Part shown: positions 12,609 to 26,298 of the stretch, in pieces
How the letters are laid out: each line of letters starts with the position of its first letter
Numbering within the stretch: position 1 is the stretch's first letter
Notes under the pieces: model-generated
Told to the model about the DNA's origin: nothing
What the model saw: only the letters and a program-made list of their open reading frames with translations
The model's database searches: none
Made by a program: the position numbers and the translations under genes
Assembly: GCF_000247815.1 (NCBI RefSeq)
Contig: NC_021675.1
Location: forward strand, 68,922,051 to 68,986,050
Length of the DNA stretch: 64,000 bases
Direction: 5' to 3'
From: Ficedula albicollis
Lineage: Eukaryota > Chordata > Aves > Passeriformes > Muscicapidae

Positions 12609-14792
12609 TATCACAGCCCATCATTCCCACTCACTGAACCATTGCAGCACTTTCCACACCAGGCCTGGACACTTACCACACATTGGAGTGTGGCTCCACA
12701 CACTTTTGGGATCTGATTAACTGTCCTGCTCCCCAGGGGTCTGTTCTGCAGCTCTTGGAAGTGAGGAAAGCACTGCCAGTTCTCACTCTCTGTTTTTGTA
12801 CCGGGGTGCTGACTCCACTCCCCAGTGACCCTAGAGGGGGACCAGAGGTCACCAGTTTCCCTGCTGAGCTCAGATCTCAAGGCATCTGAAGAGAAAGATC
12901 CAGAGAGCTTATCACATCTCTCATACATCTTAAGATTTATTAATTGCAGAAATGCATGCCCTGTTCAAGAATTCTGACTTGGCTTTCCCCACCACAGAGA
13001 CTCGTGAGCTGTGCTGGTGGAAGGGGGAGGCACTGTTAACCTAGGAAAGGCAGCTGTGAGCATCAGGGGGAAGATATCAGCCAAAATTTCCACAAATATT
13101 GTATGGAAATTCTCTTGAGTTGTGTTTACTGAAAGGCTTTAGCAGGGATTATCACTGAGCTCAGTCCCTTCCTGCATGAGCTGAAGGACAGGATCTCATG
13201 AGCACTGGCCATAAAAGACGCACATTCTTAATCCCTGGACTCAGAGATGGATGTGAACTGCTCACTGAGCAACTATTCACTTCTCTGAGGGTTCTTAAAT
13301 GATGAAATGCCCACATTTGAATCCACTTCCTGCAAGAACAGCTTCAGTTACTGGTGGCTGAGGGAAGAAAAAGTAAACAGCTTAAAGTCCCTCAAAAATC
13401 TATTGTTTTTCTTTCCCTTCATTGCAAAAATAAGTGTTAAAGCACAGGGTGAAGCCACTGAAATGTGTTTTCAGCAACACCAGGGAGGGCAGAGCCAGGC
13501 AGGGACAAGGTCACTTTGGGATGTTAATGAGCTGCTTGCTTGACCCTCTCTGTGACCCACAGCGAGTTTGAGCCCTGCCCTCTGGCAGTGGGAGCCATTC
13601 CCTGTGTCCTGTCCCTCCATCCCTTGTCCCCAGTCCCTCTCCAGCTCTCCTGGAGCCCCTTTAGGCTCTGCAAGGGGCTCTGAGCTCTCCCTGGAGCCTT
13701 CCCTTCTCCAGGTGAGCACCCCCAGCTCTCCCAGCCTGGCTCCAGCTCTTGGAGCATCTCCTGGGCTCCTCTGGATTTGCTCCAGCAGCTCCACATCCCT
13801 CTGCTGTTGGGGATCTGCAGCTCTGCAGGTATCACAGCCCATCATTCCCACTCACTGAACCATTGCAGCACTTTCCACACCAGGCTTGGACACTTACCAC
13901 ACATTGGAGTGTGGCTCCACACACTTTTGGGATCTGATTAACTGTCCTGCTCCCCAGGGGTCTGTTCTGCAGCTCTTGGAAGTGAGGAAAGCACTGCCAG
14001 TTCTCACTCTCTGTTTTTGTACCGGGGTGCTGACTCCACTCCCCAGTGACCCTAGAGGGGGACCAGAGGTCACCAGTTTCCCTGCTGAGCTCAGATCTCA
14101 AGGCATCTGAAGAGAAAGATCCAGAGAGCTTATCACATCTCTCATACATCTTAAGATTTATTAATTGCAGAAATGCATGCCCTGTTCAAGAATTCTGACT
14201 TGGCTTTCCCCACCACAGAGACTCGTGAGCTGTGCTGGTGGAAGGGGGAGGCACTGTTAACCTAGGAAAGGCAGCTGTGAGCACCAGGGGGAAGATATCA
14301 GCCAAAATTTCCACAAATATTGTATGGAAATTCTCTTGAGTTGTGTTTACTGAAAGGCTTTAGCAGGGATTATCACTGAGCTCAGTCCCTTCCTGCATGA
14401 GCTGAAGGACAGGATCTCATGAGCACTGGCCATAAAAGACGCACATTCTTAATCCCTGGACTCAGAGATGGATGTGAACTGCTCACTGAGCAACTATTCA
14501 CTTCTCTGAGGGTTCTTAAATGATGAAATGCCCACATTTGAATCCACTTCCTGCAAGAACAGCTTCAGTTACTGGTGGCTGAGGGAAGAAAAAGTAAACA
14601 GCTTAAAGTCCCTCAAAAATCTATTGTTTTTCTTTCCCTGCATTGCGAAAATAAGTGTTAAAGCACAGGGTGAAGCCACTGAAATGTGTTTTCAGCAACA
14701 CCAGGGAGGGCAGAGCCAGGCAGGGACAAGGTCACTTTGGGATGTTAATGAGCTGCTTGCTTGACCCTCTCTGTGACCCACAGCGAGTTTGA
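12351..14792. repeat. 1221-bp tandem duplication
   Basis: Copy 1 is 12351-13571 and copy 2 is 13572-14792. I see only four differences (12665 C/T, 13063 T/C, 13419 T/G and 13426 A/G, the matching second-copy positions being 1221 higher), about 0.3%. The unit begins inside a CR1 and ends in unique sequence. The outer edges share only AG (CCAG|CCCTG and TTTGAG|GATTT), so the junction shows 2-bp microhomology rather than recombination between repeats. The divergence is in the range of bird heterozygosity, so a false duplication from two unmerged alleles is as likely as a real recent duplication. Confidence 0.96.
13572..13829 (-). mobile_element. second copy of the CR1 body, created by the tandem duplication
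   Basis: This is the part of the CR1 at 12351-12608 carried along in the 1221-bp duplication. It lacks the CR1 3' end, which lies outside the duplicated unit, so it is not an independent insertion. Confidence 0.92.
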
Positions 14793-14989
14793 GGATTTCA
14801 TTTATTTCATTTATTTCACCCCTTACTTGCTCTCACAATCCTTTTCCTGCAATGCCAACCAGCCTCTTACGAAAATATTGAGCTCTCTTCTGATATTAAT
14901 TGCTGTGCAATGTGCAAGATTCAACACAAGAAATCTGTGTTTCCATCCACGTGCACAGCGGGTGGGATTGGGAGCATCCTTTGTTTTCA
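14793..14989. other. unique sequence, no gene seen
   Basis: Short unique interval between the tandem duplication and a CR1 fragment. Confidence 0.5.
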
Positions 14990-15094
14990 CGGAATCACGG
15001 AATGCTTTGGGTCAGAAGGGACCTTAAAGACCATCCCATCCCAAGCCCTGCCGTGGGGCACCTTTCACTGGGCCTGGTTGCTCCAAGCTCCATC
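14990..15094 (-). mobile_element. CR1 LINE 3' fragment
   Basis: GGAATCACGGAATGCTTTGGG, AAGGGACCTTAAAGACCATCC and GGCCTGGTTGCTCCAAGC give the 3' part of a CR1 in antisense orientation, about 105 bp. Confidence 0.87.
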
Positions 15095-15238
15095 ATGTTT
15101 TAGTGAGTTCATATTTCTGAGGCAAATTATGTCTGACTGATGGATTAAGAGGCAGGAGCTTTCCTTCTTCTGGGTCTGTCCATGTACAAATGAGCCACAA
15201 CCACCATCCCCTCTGCTGCCTTCTGCAGTTGAGACAGA

Positions 15239-15570
15239 TGTGATGCACAAAGGGACATGGCATAACTTCAGAAGGTTTCTTTTGTGTTTATTATAGCAGC
15301 ATGCTGTCTTTTATACACTCCACAAGGTCTACACTTTATTCATTGGTTACAATAGAGCCACACAGCATTCATTGGTGCAAAGCAGTCTCCACTACTGTTT
15401 TCAACTTTCACAAAACTTCTCTAAAAATACTTTCTCCAGCTGCAGGTTTCTTCTTGCTTATCTTCTCTTTTCAATCTCCATGCCAGCAGCCTTAGTAAAA
15501 ATCCTTTCAGAAGTAAACCTTATCAATTAACTCTCTCTGGCTCACAGACCAGCTGTCAGCCCCTTACACA
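15239..15570 (-). mobile_element. LTR-like element, probable solo LTR
   Basis: Read on the minus strand, the element begins TGTGTAAGGGGCTGACAGC near 15570. It has two CCAAT boxes (15371-15375 and 15342-15346), a TATAAAA box (15309-15315) and an AATAAA signal (15287-15292), and could end in CA near 15239. This order of CCAAT, CCAAT, TATA and poly-A signal inside about 330 bp is that of a retroviral LTR U3-R. I found no target-site duplication, so the ends are estimates. Retroviral genes are absent. An isolated RNA polymerase II promoter is the alternative. Confidence 0.6.
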
Positions 15571-16055
15571 GCTTTCTGTCAATTTTTTGCCTAGAAAACT
15601 GGAGTCAGTACCACAAGCAGCTTTAAATCTGTGCACATCTCCTTTAAATACCAAGGAGTCAACACTTAATGAAGACCTCATTGTACAACTGGCTTCTCTC
15701 TGGGCAGGGAGAAAAGAGTGAATTTGGGGACACACAGCAGCCTGGCAAGTGGCAGTGCACAAGGGAGGACAGGAGTGGGTATTTTCCCTGCTGGGATGGA
15801 GAGGGGAGGTGTATTCTGCTGATCCTCACAGGAAAACCCACAAGTTCAAATCTTATGACACTGCCCAAACTCAAAGAATAATGGACATTAAATACCTTTC
15901 ACAATTTGCATGAAAACTGGGGTAAAATACTGCCATATCCATGCGGCTGGCTTGGATTATTTTACAGCTTGGCAGCCTCTGGTTCAGGGCATAGTCCCAC
16001 CGTGCTGGGCTGTGAAAATACAAAATGAAAGGATTATCTTCTTTCCCAATAAACA
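15571..16055. other. unique sequence, no gene seen
   Basis: Nothing recognised between the LTR-like element and the three-copy array. Confidence 0.5.
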
Positions 16056-16271
16056 GTAAACAGCAGGCAGGTAGAGAAGCAGAAAACACTGTGAGGGTAT
16101 AGCTCAGCATGTAAGGAAGACAAATAGCTCATTTCAAGCAGAAAACACTGTGAGGGTATAGCTCAGCATGTAAGGAAGACAAATGGCTCGTGTAAACAGC
16201 AGGCAGGTAGAGAAGCAGAAAACACTGTGAGGGTATAGCTCAGCATGTAAGGAAGACAAATAGCTCATTTC
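16056..16271. repeat. three-copy tandem array with identical outer copies
   Basis: Copy 1 (16056-16135) and copy 3 (16192-16271) are identical over 80 bp. Copy 2 (16136-16191) is shorter and differs (ATGGCTCGTG against ATAGCTCATT). This is the third A-B-A array of the window. The repeated GGGTATAGCTCAG resembles a tRNA box A but no box B follows. Confidence 0.95.
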
Positions 16272-17366
16272 ATATAACAGTAAAGGGGAAAAGGCACAAA
16301 TGAGAAGTGATGTGCTTGGAGGGACTTCCCCAAGTCCAGCAAAGTGTGGGAGGGGAAAATTCTGCAGATGTGACAATCTGCAACCTTCACACTTCACAGC
16401 AGCCAAAACATGAAATCTGGAGAGCTGTAGCTCTCTAGCAGAAATGACAAAATAGCTCAGGAAGATTATCTGAAAGCACCACAAGTTTCAGACATGACCT
16501 GGGCTGACACTGAAGTCCGGATAAAAGCCAGCAGGTTTTGTCACCTGTAACTGTTTACAGCATTTCCAGGCAATGAGAAACAGCTGTAAAAGAGTTAACT
16601 GGGCACAAGGCTCAGCAGAGACTCACCCCCAGGTGTTTTGCCTTTCTTCATCCAGTCTGATGCTTCTGACAGCTGAGCCACCTCATTTAAAGGTGCTTGA
16701 GGCTGGTTTAAAGCCTCTGCTGTCAGCTCACTGTGTGCTGCTCCCAGGGACTGCTGAACTAGGGTGCCTCAGGTAGCAAATAGAAATTTCCAAGGGATTA
16801 AAGGGGGAAAAAATTGACTGAAGGGTTCCAAGGGGAAGGTTAGTCTTTGCAAGCTAAATGTGTTTAGTGTGAAGTAATGATTGAGGAAAGCAAGAGGTAA
16901 CTGAGTGAGTTCTTGTAGTGTTTTGGGTGCCTTCAATTCTGCATCAAATGAGGCACATGATAGTCTTAACAGGCGGTTATTTTTCTTCCATGTGTGCTAT
17001 CTGAACCCTTTAATAAATGCAAACCAAAAGCAGTCTGAGGTGTGGGGTACGGGGAAGATGGAAATGAGGGGCTTTAGTTTTGAAAATGATGCTGTAAATC
17101 AGTTAGCTGGAAAAATAACCCAAGAAGGACTAAACCTAACAAGCTCCAAGGGAAGTAAACAAGCCCACTGCTTGCTGTTGGGAATTGTTTGCTTGGTGTA
17201 ATGTGTCTTTTAGGCCACCATATCTACATAGGTAATTACAGAGAGCTGCTCTCAGCAGTGTGCCTCTCCTGCACAGAACCTTGAACAGCAAAAGTCTGGT
17301 GAAATATGGGGGGTTTAAAAGAAATTACTGTGGAATAAGGGCATCCTTAATTAAAAATCAAGGCCA
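16272..17366. other. unique sequence, no gene seen
   Basis: No gene or repeat recognised. The 98-codon frame at 16905-17201 has no visible domain. Confidence 0.5.
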
Positions 17367-17410
17367 CATGGTTGATTTGGCTGCAGTACATGGTTGATTT
17401 GGCTGCAGTA
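17367..17410. repeat. 22-bp direct repeat, two copies
   Basis: CATGGTTGATTTGGCTGCAG plus TA is present twice, head to tail and identical. Confidence 0.95.
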
Positions 17411-17557
17411 TACCCTCTTCCCATAGCAGAGAATCATGTCTGGGTGAATCTGTTCTTTCCAAACTGAGGGGCCAGGTGTACATTTTACAGCTGGTCTATA
17501 GAGAAGGAGTCTAAAAGAGGCTGAAAAATGCATTTTTATTTTTTTAAATTTTAATTA

Positions 17558-17757
<200 letters not shown>

Positions 17758-18114
17758 GGCTTCTAGTTGGAAATGGCTTGTTGGTGGGACTCTCTTTCAC
17801 CTACATGAAACTTTATGGCCCCTGAGCAGAAGAATGTCTAAAGCACAGCTAAGGAAATACAGGGTTTATGATATTTTCTGTCTGTTGTATAAAAGGACCA
17901 AGGCTGCCAAAAAAGAGAACTGCACATGGCTGTGTTTATGGAGAAGGGCTGCTTCCTAACCTGCTGTGAACTCCTGGGTGCCTGATGGAGCACAAGAAGA
18001 TAAGAAACATTTATGGGTTTAACCCAAGGGAGTGACCTGGGCCCAACAAGACCTAAGGACTTTATTAATTTTTGTAACTGCAGCCAGATGGGTGTTGGTC
18101 ACTTGCCCTGAGGA
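17758..18114. other. unique sequence, no gene seen
   Basis: A TATAAAAGG lies near 17888 without further promoter or transcript structure. Confidence 0.45.
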
Positions 18115-18340
18115 AAGAGCTTCAAGTTGTGGCAGGGCACGTTCAGGTTGGATATTAGAGAAAAATTCTTCATGGAAAGGGTTGACTGGGCAGGGCAGTG
18201 ATGGAATTACCAGCCCTGGAGGGAGTTAAAAGCTGTGGGGATGTGATTTAGTGGTGCCCTTGGCAGTGCTGGGTTAAGAGTTGGACTTGATATTCCTGAA
18301 GGTCTTTTCCTTGCTTAATGATTCTGTGGGTCTATGACTC
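18115..18340 (+). mobile_element. CR1 LINE 3' fragment
   Basis: Sense-orientation CR1: TTCAAGTTGTGGCAGGG, TCAGGTTGGATATTAGAG, GGCAGTGCTGGGTTAAG, GAGTTGGACTTGATATTCC and terminal TGATTCTGTGGGTCTATGA. It belongs to the subfamily whose 3' part reads 'gcagtgctgggtta', also seen at 24100-24236 and 50880-50976. Confidence 0.9.
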
Positions 18341-20568
18341 TTTGCTCCACAAGCCTCTGACATTTAAATTAAACAATACTAAACAAAAGTAATTAGTTTT
18401 AAGGGATATTCCTCAGACAAGCAGTTCCACTGCCACCTGTGTCCTTGGAAAAAGCCTCCTCCCATGTCTCTAATCACATTTTCGATGTAGCAGTTAAGTC
18501 TTGTAAAGAGATGAAAATTCACTGTGCTGAGTTGTTCAGAAAGGTGCCACTCCCAGACCACTCTGGCTGTCCCTGAGTGCTTTGCAAACATCAGACGGCT
18601 CTGAAAGGCCTCTGGGTAACTCCTCTGGGCTGGAAAGCTGCTTTTTGGAATTCAGGGTGTGGAGCTGTGGTTCCCTGAGTGAATGGATTTGTGCAGCAGG
18701 TGTCAGCACAGCACAATATTTCGTTTCTGCTGGGATCAAGTCTCAGTAATTTGGTTCTGGTTACTCAGCTGTTAAATCGCTTCCTGATGTGTGTAATGCA
18801 TTCTGTGCTGTCCCTTTTTCCTGTAATTTGTTTCATTAGTGCCCAGTTGTGTTTTTCTGCTTGCTAGGATGGTTCCTTGCCTTATTAGGCTGTGCAACCG
18901 CTTGATAATTTTTTTCCATCATTTAATGTTGCAGTAAAAAGACTGGGAAGAAATTAATGCTGCACCATATAATCCATGATAAATGTCTCAAAGACATTTA
19001 GGAACGTGACTCAGCTCTTAGATGACATTTTAGTTATCAGTGTTCTAATCTTTGCAGCTTTAGGTCCAGATTTAAAAGCATTTAGGCAACTGATCTCCAA
19101 TAAATTAAAAAGAGACAGTTTATCTAGGACCTATCTTTGGTTCTGTGAGCTCTCAGATTGTGCTGAAGGCTAAAGCCAGACTTGCCTTCATCCCTTTGAA
19201 ATGATAACCAGGCAGGAGGAGAAGGAAGACGAGAGACCATGTGGAAAACAGAAGACGTGGTCTCAAATCTCTGCTCTGATCAACCCTGAGAGGTGATTTT
19301 TAAATCCCAGGAAAGAATTATGAGTCTCAGACATTCCTGCAAACACATCTCTTAAAATCTTTGCCTGAAGTAATTCCATTTTGGATAAATAAATATTCAT
19401 TGAAGAAGTGTTTGACCTTGTGTCCTTGCCAAGATATTGGGAAAATATAATGACCAAACAGTAACTCATTTTCTGGCATGTTGGCTCTTAGGTGCATTGG
19501 AAATTGAATCCTTCGCACAAAACAAAGCGACTTCAGTGCAATTAATTTATCCAAACCTCACGTTTGCAGCAGCATCTTTGCAGGAAACCTACAGTTTGTT
19601 TTGCTTCCAGTCAAACACCAGTGGAAAACAAAACCAGGTTTTCCAAATCCCAGAGTCGCCTCACAGTGGGGCAAAGCCAGATAAGAGTTCTGTGTAAAGG
19701 GCTCATCCCAGATTTCCCCTTAATGCACAGGGATGCCTCAGCAATACCTTTGGGAAACCCCAGAAGATAAATCTTCCCAGGGAACCTGGGATGTCACTGG
19801 AGTTTTGTGAGTAGTTGGAGGATTGTGCTCGTGCCCACTGGCAGACAGAAAATTCGGTACTGCAGGAGTATAAATTGCAATGGGGTCATGTGGGGAGGAA
19901 AAAAAAAGTGGGATTTGGAAGTGTTGGCTGCACCTGAGCATCAGCCCTCAGCATCTCAAAGAGCTGCTGGTTCTCTCTGCCTTTGCTGGCTCGCTCTCTC
20001 ACTCACATCTGGGGCAGTTTTTGTGGTGTTTGCATCAATGCCTTGGACCTGACTTTGGGATGCTCCTGACTCTGGGCTGGTGACCCAAGAATGATTTTCT
20101 GCATGTTCTCTGAGCAGATTTTGTTCATGTCCAGCCTTGTTGTTCCCATTACAAGGAGAATTTGATGTTGCCTCGGGTTTTTCCTTTGTTGGAAGGGATC
20201 ACCTGCCCAGTCCTGCTTCTCTCTGCTCAGGAGAAATTTCCTCTCCTTTCCTTGGGTCCTGGTGCCCAGACCCTGCACTCTTCCCTTGAACCCCCAAATT
20301 GTCACACTGGCAGGTGGGAAAATGAGGAAAGAAGAAATAACTCAATCTTTTTGAAGGATCTTCTAAGTTTAATCAGGAAGGAGCTAGGGCTGTTCTCTTT
20401 AGTATGTTCATGGCTAAATGAATGTATTAAATTACCTTTTTTGATCAGCTAGAAAAACAGTTTGGAACTGACTGGATCCAAAATCCACCAAGCCACAGGG
20501 GGTGTTTTTATAGCTGTTAGTGAACTTTGGGTAAGAATTTGAGATTGTAAAATCCAGGCATTTGCAAG
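18341..20568. other. unique sequence, no gene seen
   Basis: About 2.2 kb with no recognisable gene, RNA or transposon. Confidence 0.5.
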
Positions 20569-20740
20569 GCATGTAATTGAATAGGGTGAAGGAAATTCAC
20601 TGTTAGAATTGCTGTAAAGCATTTATTTTGACATTTTGCAATGCTGTTTCTTGCGCATGTAATTGAATAGGGTGAAGGAAATTCACGGTTAGAATTGCTG
20701 TAAAACATTTATTTTGACATTTTGCAATGTTGTTTCTTGA
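20569..20740. repeat. 86-bp tandem duplication
   Basis: Copies start at 20569 and 20655 and differ at three sites (CACTG/CACGG, AAAGC/AAAAC, TGCTG/TGTTG). That is about 3.5% over 86 bp. Confidence 0.95.
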
Positions 20741-21650
20741 AAATTTGCATCTCAATGAGGTTATAAAATGTTTGCCAGCATTGTCTTAAAACTTGAAGTA
20801 ATTTTTTGTTGGTAGAAATGGTCTAGTAAATTTTGGCTGAAGTTTGGAGCAGAGTTATGGGAAAATGGATGGGATTTTTTGAATTTTTGTTCCTCTGAGG
20901 AAACTTTTTTTTTTTTGGTAATGACAAGGGAATGGGATGCTGCATATACTTTGGAGACTTTTTTTTTTTTTTAACACTGTTCATTTATGAGATCCTGTGC
21001 AAGGGGCTGGGATATTATACAAGTGCTTTTCTACAGGATACCTCCAGATACTCCCACAAAGAATCCTAAATGTTCTTAGAGCAACTGAATACAGCACAAT
21101 ATCCTAATAGGTTCCCTTACTACAGAAGTCACTAGGTTTTTTTGCTGTCACTTCCAGCTCTTCCCAGCACCCATCTTTTCATCTGCCCTGGATACAAATC
21201 TGCTTAGACTGCAGGATTTCAGTGACCAGGATTTCTTTTTGTGCTTCTCTGCCAAGCACCACAGAGGGGTGATTGGGATCCATTTTTGTGACTTCTAGGA
21301 TTACCCCAAACAACTATGTAAATAAAAAAATGGTAATACAATAAACAAAAGAATGAGCATGCATATGAAGTGTAGTCAAATCAAGGGAACCTGTGAAGTG
21401 GTTCTCTTGTGAGCCACTTCTGGACCCAGAGAATCCAAAATATTCTAAGCTAAGAAATTACAGGAATATCCTGGCTTGCTGTGGCCTATTTTCTAGGAAT
21501 GCAGGCAGCTGTGGGTGTGATCTTGCCCATAAACACGTTAAATAGGTTTCTTGTACTAACACAAGTTTCCCAGCTTTAAAAATAAATATTTATTAAAGCT
21601 GTTTTGCTGTATTTCTAGCAGGTTGTACGGGTGTTTTCCTTCGAGGATTT
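20741..21650. other. unique sequence, no gene seen
   Basis: T-rich runs near 20905 and 20960. Nothing else recognised. Confidence 0.5.
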
Positions 21651-21858
21651 CAAAATGCTGTTAGCCCTTGTCAGGCTCTTTTTGCACTGTGGTTGCACAG
21701 CTCCAATACTCTGGTTTGTAGATCATAAATTACATCAACTGGCATTGATGCAGGACAAAATGCTGTTAGCCCTTGTCAGGCTCTTTTGCACTGTGGTTGC
21801 ACAGCTCCAACACTCTGGTTTGTAGATCATAAATTACATCAATTGGCATTCATGCAGA
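21651..21858. repeat. 105-bp tandem duplication
   Basis: Copies start at 21651 and 21756. They differ by a one-base T-run length change and three substitutions (CAATACT/CAACACT, CAACTGG/CAATTGG, TTGATG/TTCATG). Confidence 0.95.
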
Positions 21859-23105
<1,247 letters not shown>

Positions 23106-23140
23106 ATCTGCTGGCCCATGAGCAGATAATGTGTGCCAGG

Positions 23141-23226
23141 AGATCAGGGGCACTGCCCCACCCGGCTGCAGCAGATGGGACANAGATCAGGGGCACTGCC
23201 CCACCCGGCTGCAGCAGATGGGACAG
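23141..23226. repeat. 43-bp duplication spanning a single N
   Basis: AGATCAGGGGCACTGCCCCA begins copies at 23141 and 23184, with one N at 23183 exactly at their junction. The copies are otherwise identical. The only ambiguous base of the window sits between two identical sequence ends, so this is very probably an unmerged contig overlap. Confidence 0.95.
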
Positions 23227-23536
23227 AACACACATTGCTGGACACATCCTGAACTGCAACACCAAGTGCCTGAGAACTGCACACATAGAGTGGGGGGAAG
23301 GGATGAGGGAGATTTGGAAATATGAGTGGGGAAATATATTCCGGTTGTGCCTCAGGAAGTTCTGTTACTGCTGAGCTCTGGCTCCCATGTTTTACTGCTG
23401 GATGGTATTAAGGGTTTAGAAATTCTACAGCTCAGTCACTTAGTTTAAAATATCATTAAAATTTCCACAGATGTGGGGTTTTGTGCATTTTTATACTGAT
23501 GAAGGTTTTGTCTCAGCAGGACCAGGGCAGTGGCTG

Positions 23537-24236
23537 TCCCCTGTGCTGGGCATTGAGGAGGTACCTGGAGTCTTGGGGTCATTTTGGGGACCCCGCAGGA
23601 CAAGACTTTGAGGGGGTGGAGAGAGTCCAGGGAAGGGAACAGAGCTGGGGAAGGGTCTGGAGCCCCAGGAGGGGCTGAGGGAGCTGGAAAGGGGCTCAGC
23701 CTGGAGAAAAGGGGGATCAGGGGGGCCCTTGTGGCTGTGCACAGCCACTTGAAGGAAGGTTGTAGCCAGGTGGGGTTTGATTTATCTTCCCAAGTAACAG
23801 GACAAGAGGAAACAGCCCCAAGTTGTGCCAAAGGAGCTTTGCCCAGGAGGGGCTGAGGGAGCTGGAAAGGGGCTCAGCCTGGAGAAAAGGGGGATCAGGG
23901 GGGCCCTTGTGGCTGTGCACAGCCACTTGAAGGAAGGTTGTAGCCAGGTGGGGTTTGATTTATCTTCCCAAGTAACGGGACAAGAGGGAACAGCCCCAAG
24001 TTGTGCCAAAGGAGCTTTAGGTTGGATACTTGGGAAAATTTCTTCACAGAAAGGGGTGTCCAGCCCTGGCACAGCTGCCCAGGGCAGTGCTGGAGTCCCC
24101 ATCCCTGGGGGGATTTAAAAGCTGTGTGGATGTGGCACCTGGGGACATGGTCAGTGCTGGCCTTGGCAGTGCTGGGGGAATGGTTGGATTCTGATTTTAG
24201 AGGCCTTTTCCAACCTAAATGATTCCATGAGTCTCT
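23537..24236 (+). mobile_element. CR1 LINE 3' fragment, about 700 bp with internal duplication
   Basis: The longest CR1 copy here, in sense orientation. It runs from a degraded CCTGTGCTGGGCATTGAGG through GGCTCAGCCTGGAGAAAAGGG, GGATACTTGGGAAAATTTC, CCTGGCACAGCTGCCCAGGG and GGCAGTGCTGG to TAAATGATTCCATGAGTC. A 178-bp part is present twice (23664 and 23842). No intact reverse transcriptase remains. Confidence 0.92.
23664..24018 (+). repeat. 178-bp tandem duplication within the CR1
   Basis: Copies start at 23664 and 23842. The differences I see are AACAGGAC/AACGGGAC and GAGGAAAC/GAGGGAAC, about 1%. The duplication is confined to this CR1 copy and arose (in genome or assembly) after insertion. 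Confidence 0.95.
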
Positions 24237-26052
24237 AAGTCACCCTGTCAGCAAAATCAGGTGGAAATTTGAGTTTCTTAAAGAGGGATTTTGAGGTGAA
24301 GAGGACATTTTTTTGTTTCTTCTCTTTACTTTTGGCTTTCTGAGCCTTTCTGCCACAAACTAGCCTGTAAGAAGTTTTGGTTTTCTTTCTTGTAAAAAAA
24401 AAAAAAAAAGGTGGTGGTTACAGCCTTTAACATCTGACTTTAAAATTGCAGTATCAGACTTGTGTATTTCACAATACTGGAGTTTTTGTGTATTTTGAAG
24501 CTGGGCATTAAGCTGTGAGTAACAGCATCACCCACTTGAATTGGCTTCCTTTTCCCCACACCTGGCTCACATATGTGTCACAATATGTGACATTTAGAAA
24601 GAAATTGGCAAGAGAAAATGAAAAAATGGGTGTTAGGTGGAAGTGTAAGCTCCGAGACACAGGAAGGGGCCACAGGGGAAATGGTTTGTCTCTACTGTGA
24701 AACTGCTGTCTCTTAAATATATTAAATAAATATCTTTCTATCCCTCTTAAATATGTTGTGGGAATTATAACCCATTCTTTGGCTGTGTATGTTTCTGACA
24801 CTTTGGAGACTATTAACCTGAAATTTTATTCGAGACACCTCTGCCTATATAAATAACAACAATATCAGAAAGGCTGTTTTTTTTTTTTTTTTTTGCCACT
24901 GGATGTTGCTTTTGATTTTTCTTCATTGTGTCTCCTCACTGATGATTTATGTGTGAAGTCAAAACAAGACTGCTGAAGTTTGGGAAATATCTCATTCTGG
25001 TTATGTTGGGGTTTGAATTTCCCATCTTTGTACCAATCTTTCCTTTGGAAATACATGTGGAAAAGTCCTGCAAGAACTTGATAGGAAGAGCTGGATAGGA
25101 GCTGCAGCTCAGCCCAACACTTGCTCAACTTTTTTAATGCCATGATTGGGCTTTGGTAATAATAATAATAACGGTAATAAATAATGAAAAATAAGAGAAG
25201 CCAAGCCTTAATTTTATTAAAATCAAGAATCTTAAAATGAGAATATAATCTTAAACCTGACAAGGTGCAAGGCACCAGTTCCTACAAGCAGTTGCCCATT
25301 GGTGCTTAAATACCATGACTTGCTCAACTCTTTAATTCTCTTACCCAGATAAAGGGATTTCTCTTTGCTGCAGCACAGATTAAATTTGGCAATATCATCA
25401 ATTAGAAATGTGAGGGGGGGGGAATAACTGTAGTAGGACTGAAAATGGATCCCATTTTGTTAGGGAAGGTTGACTTTATCACAAAAACTCTGTAGAGCTG
25501 AGGATTTGGGAGCACAGGGATGGAAATTGTGTGTGAGTTTACAGATGTGTGAGCAGATGTGTCTGTGGGCAGAAGTGAGGATGTGGCACAGTTTGTGTGC
25601 TGCTCCTTGGGACTTCTGAGGTCTAATTATTGCAACACCAAGTGCCTGAACTAACCCTAGAGGGCTCTCACGACTCAGGATCAGAAAGGATGGGACTATT
25701 GGAGAAGAGACTTTAAGCTCTCAGTTTTCTCCTTTCTCAAGGAAATACCTGCTTTATGCTTATGTATGAGCATTGGCAAGGGTGCAAGAGTTTTGTTTGA
25801 AGCAGAATTAGAAAGTATCTGGGGTTTTACTGTACCCTCCCCTCCATGCAGAGAGAGAATTTTGATGCTAAGCAGGATTTTAAAAACATTTGTCAAATCT
25901 GTTGACAGTTTCAAATAAGCTGTCAAATGTCAGCTGATGGGCTTCAATTCTTGGAGCCTCTTGTGAGAATTATGAAAATAACTCTGAAATGGAAAATGTA
26001 AAAGTAATGCACCTTCACCTTCCCTTCATGCAGAAGGCCCTGGTGCTTAAAT
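24237..26052. other. unique sequence, no gene seen
   Basis: It includes an A16 run near 24395, a T19 run near 24878, a short AAT repeat near 25157-25170 and a G9 run near 25413. No gene or transposon was recognised. Confidence 0.5.

Positions 26053-26298
<246 letters not shown>

Noticed and set aside
12116..12637. 173-codon open frame with overlapping frames on the other strand
   Set aside because: It lies in the GC-rich CR1 body and reappears wherever that CR1 subfamily occurs (13568 and 59297). It is not a gene.
16091..16262. tRNA-like start GGGTATAGCTCAG, three times
   Set aside because: It resembles a box A only. No box B (GGTTCGA), no acceptor pairing and no 72-base fold follow.
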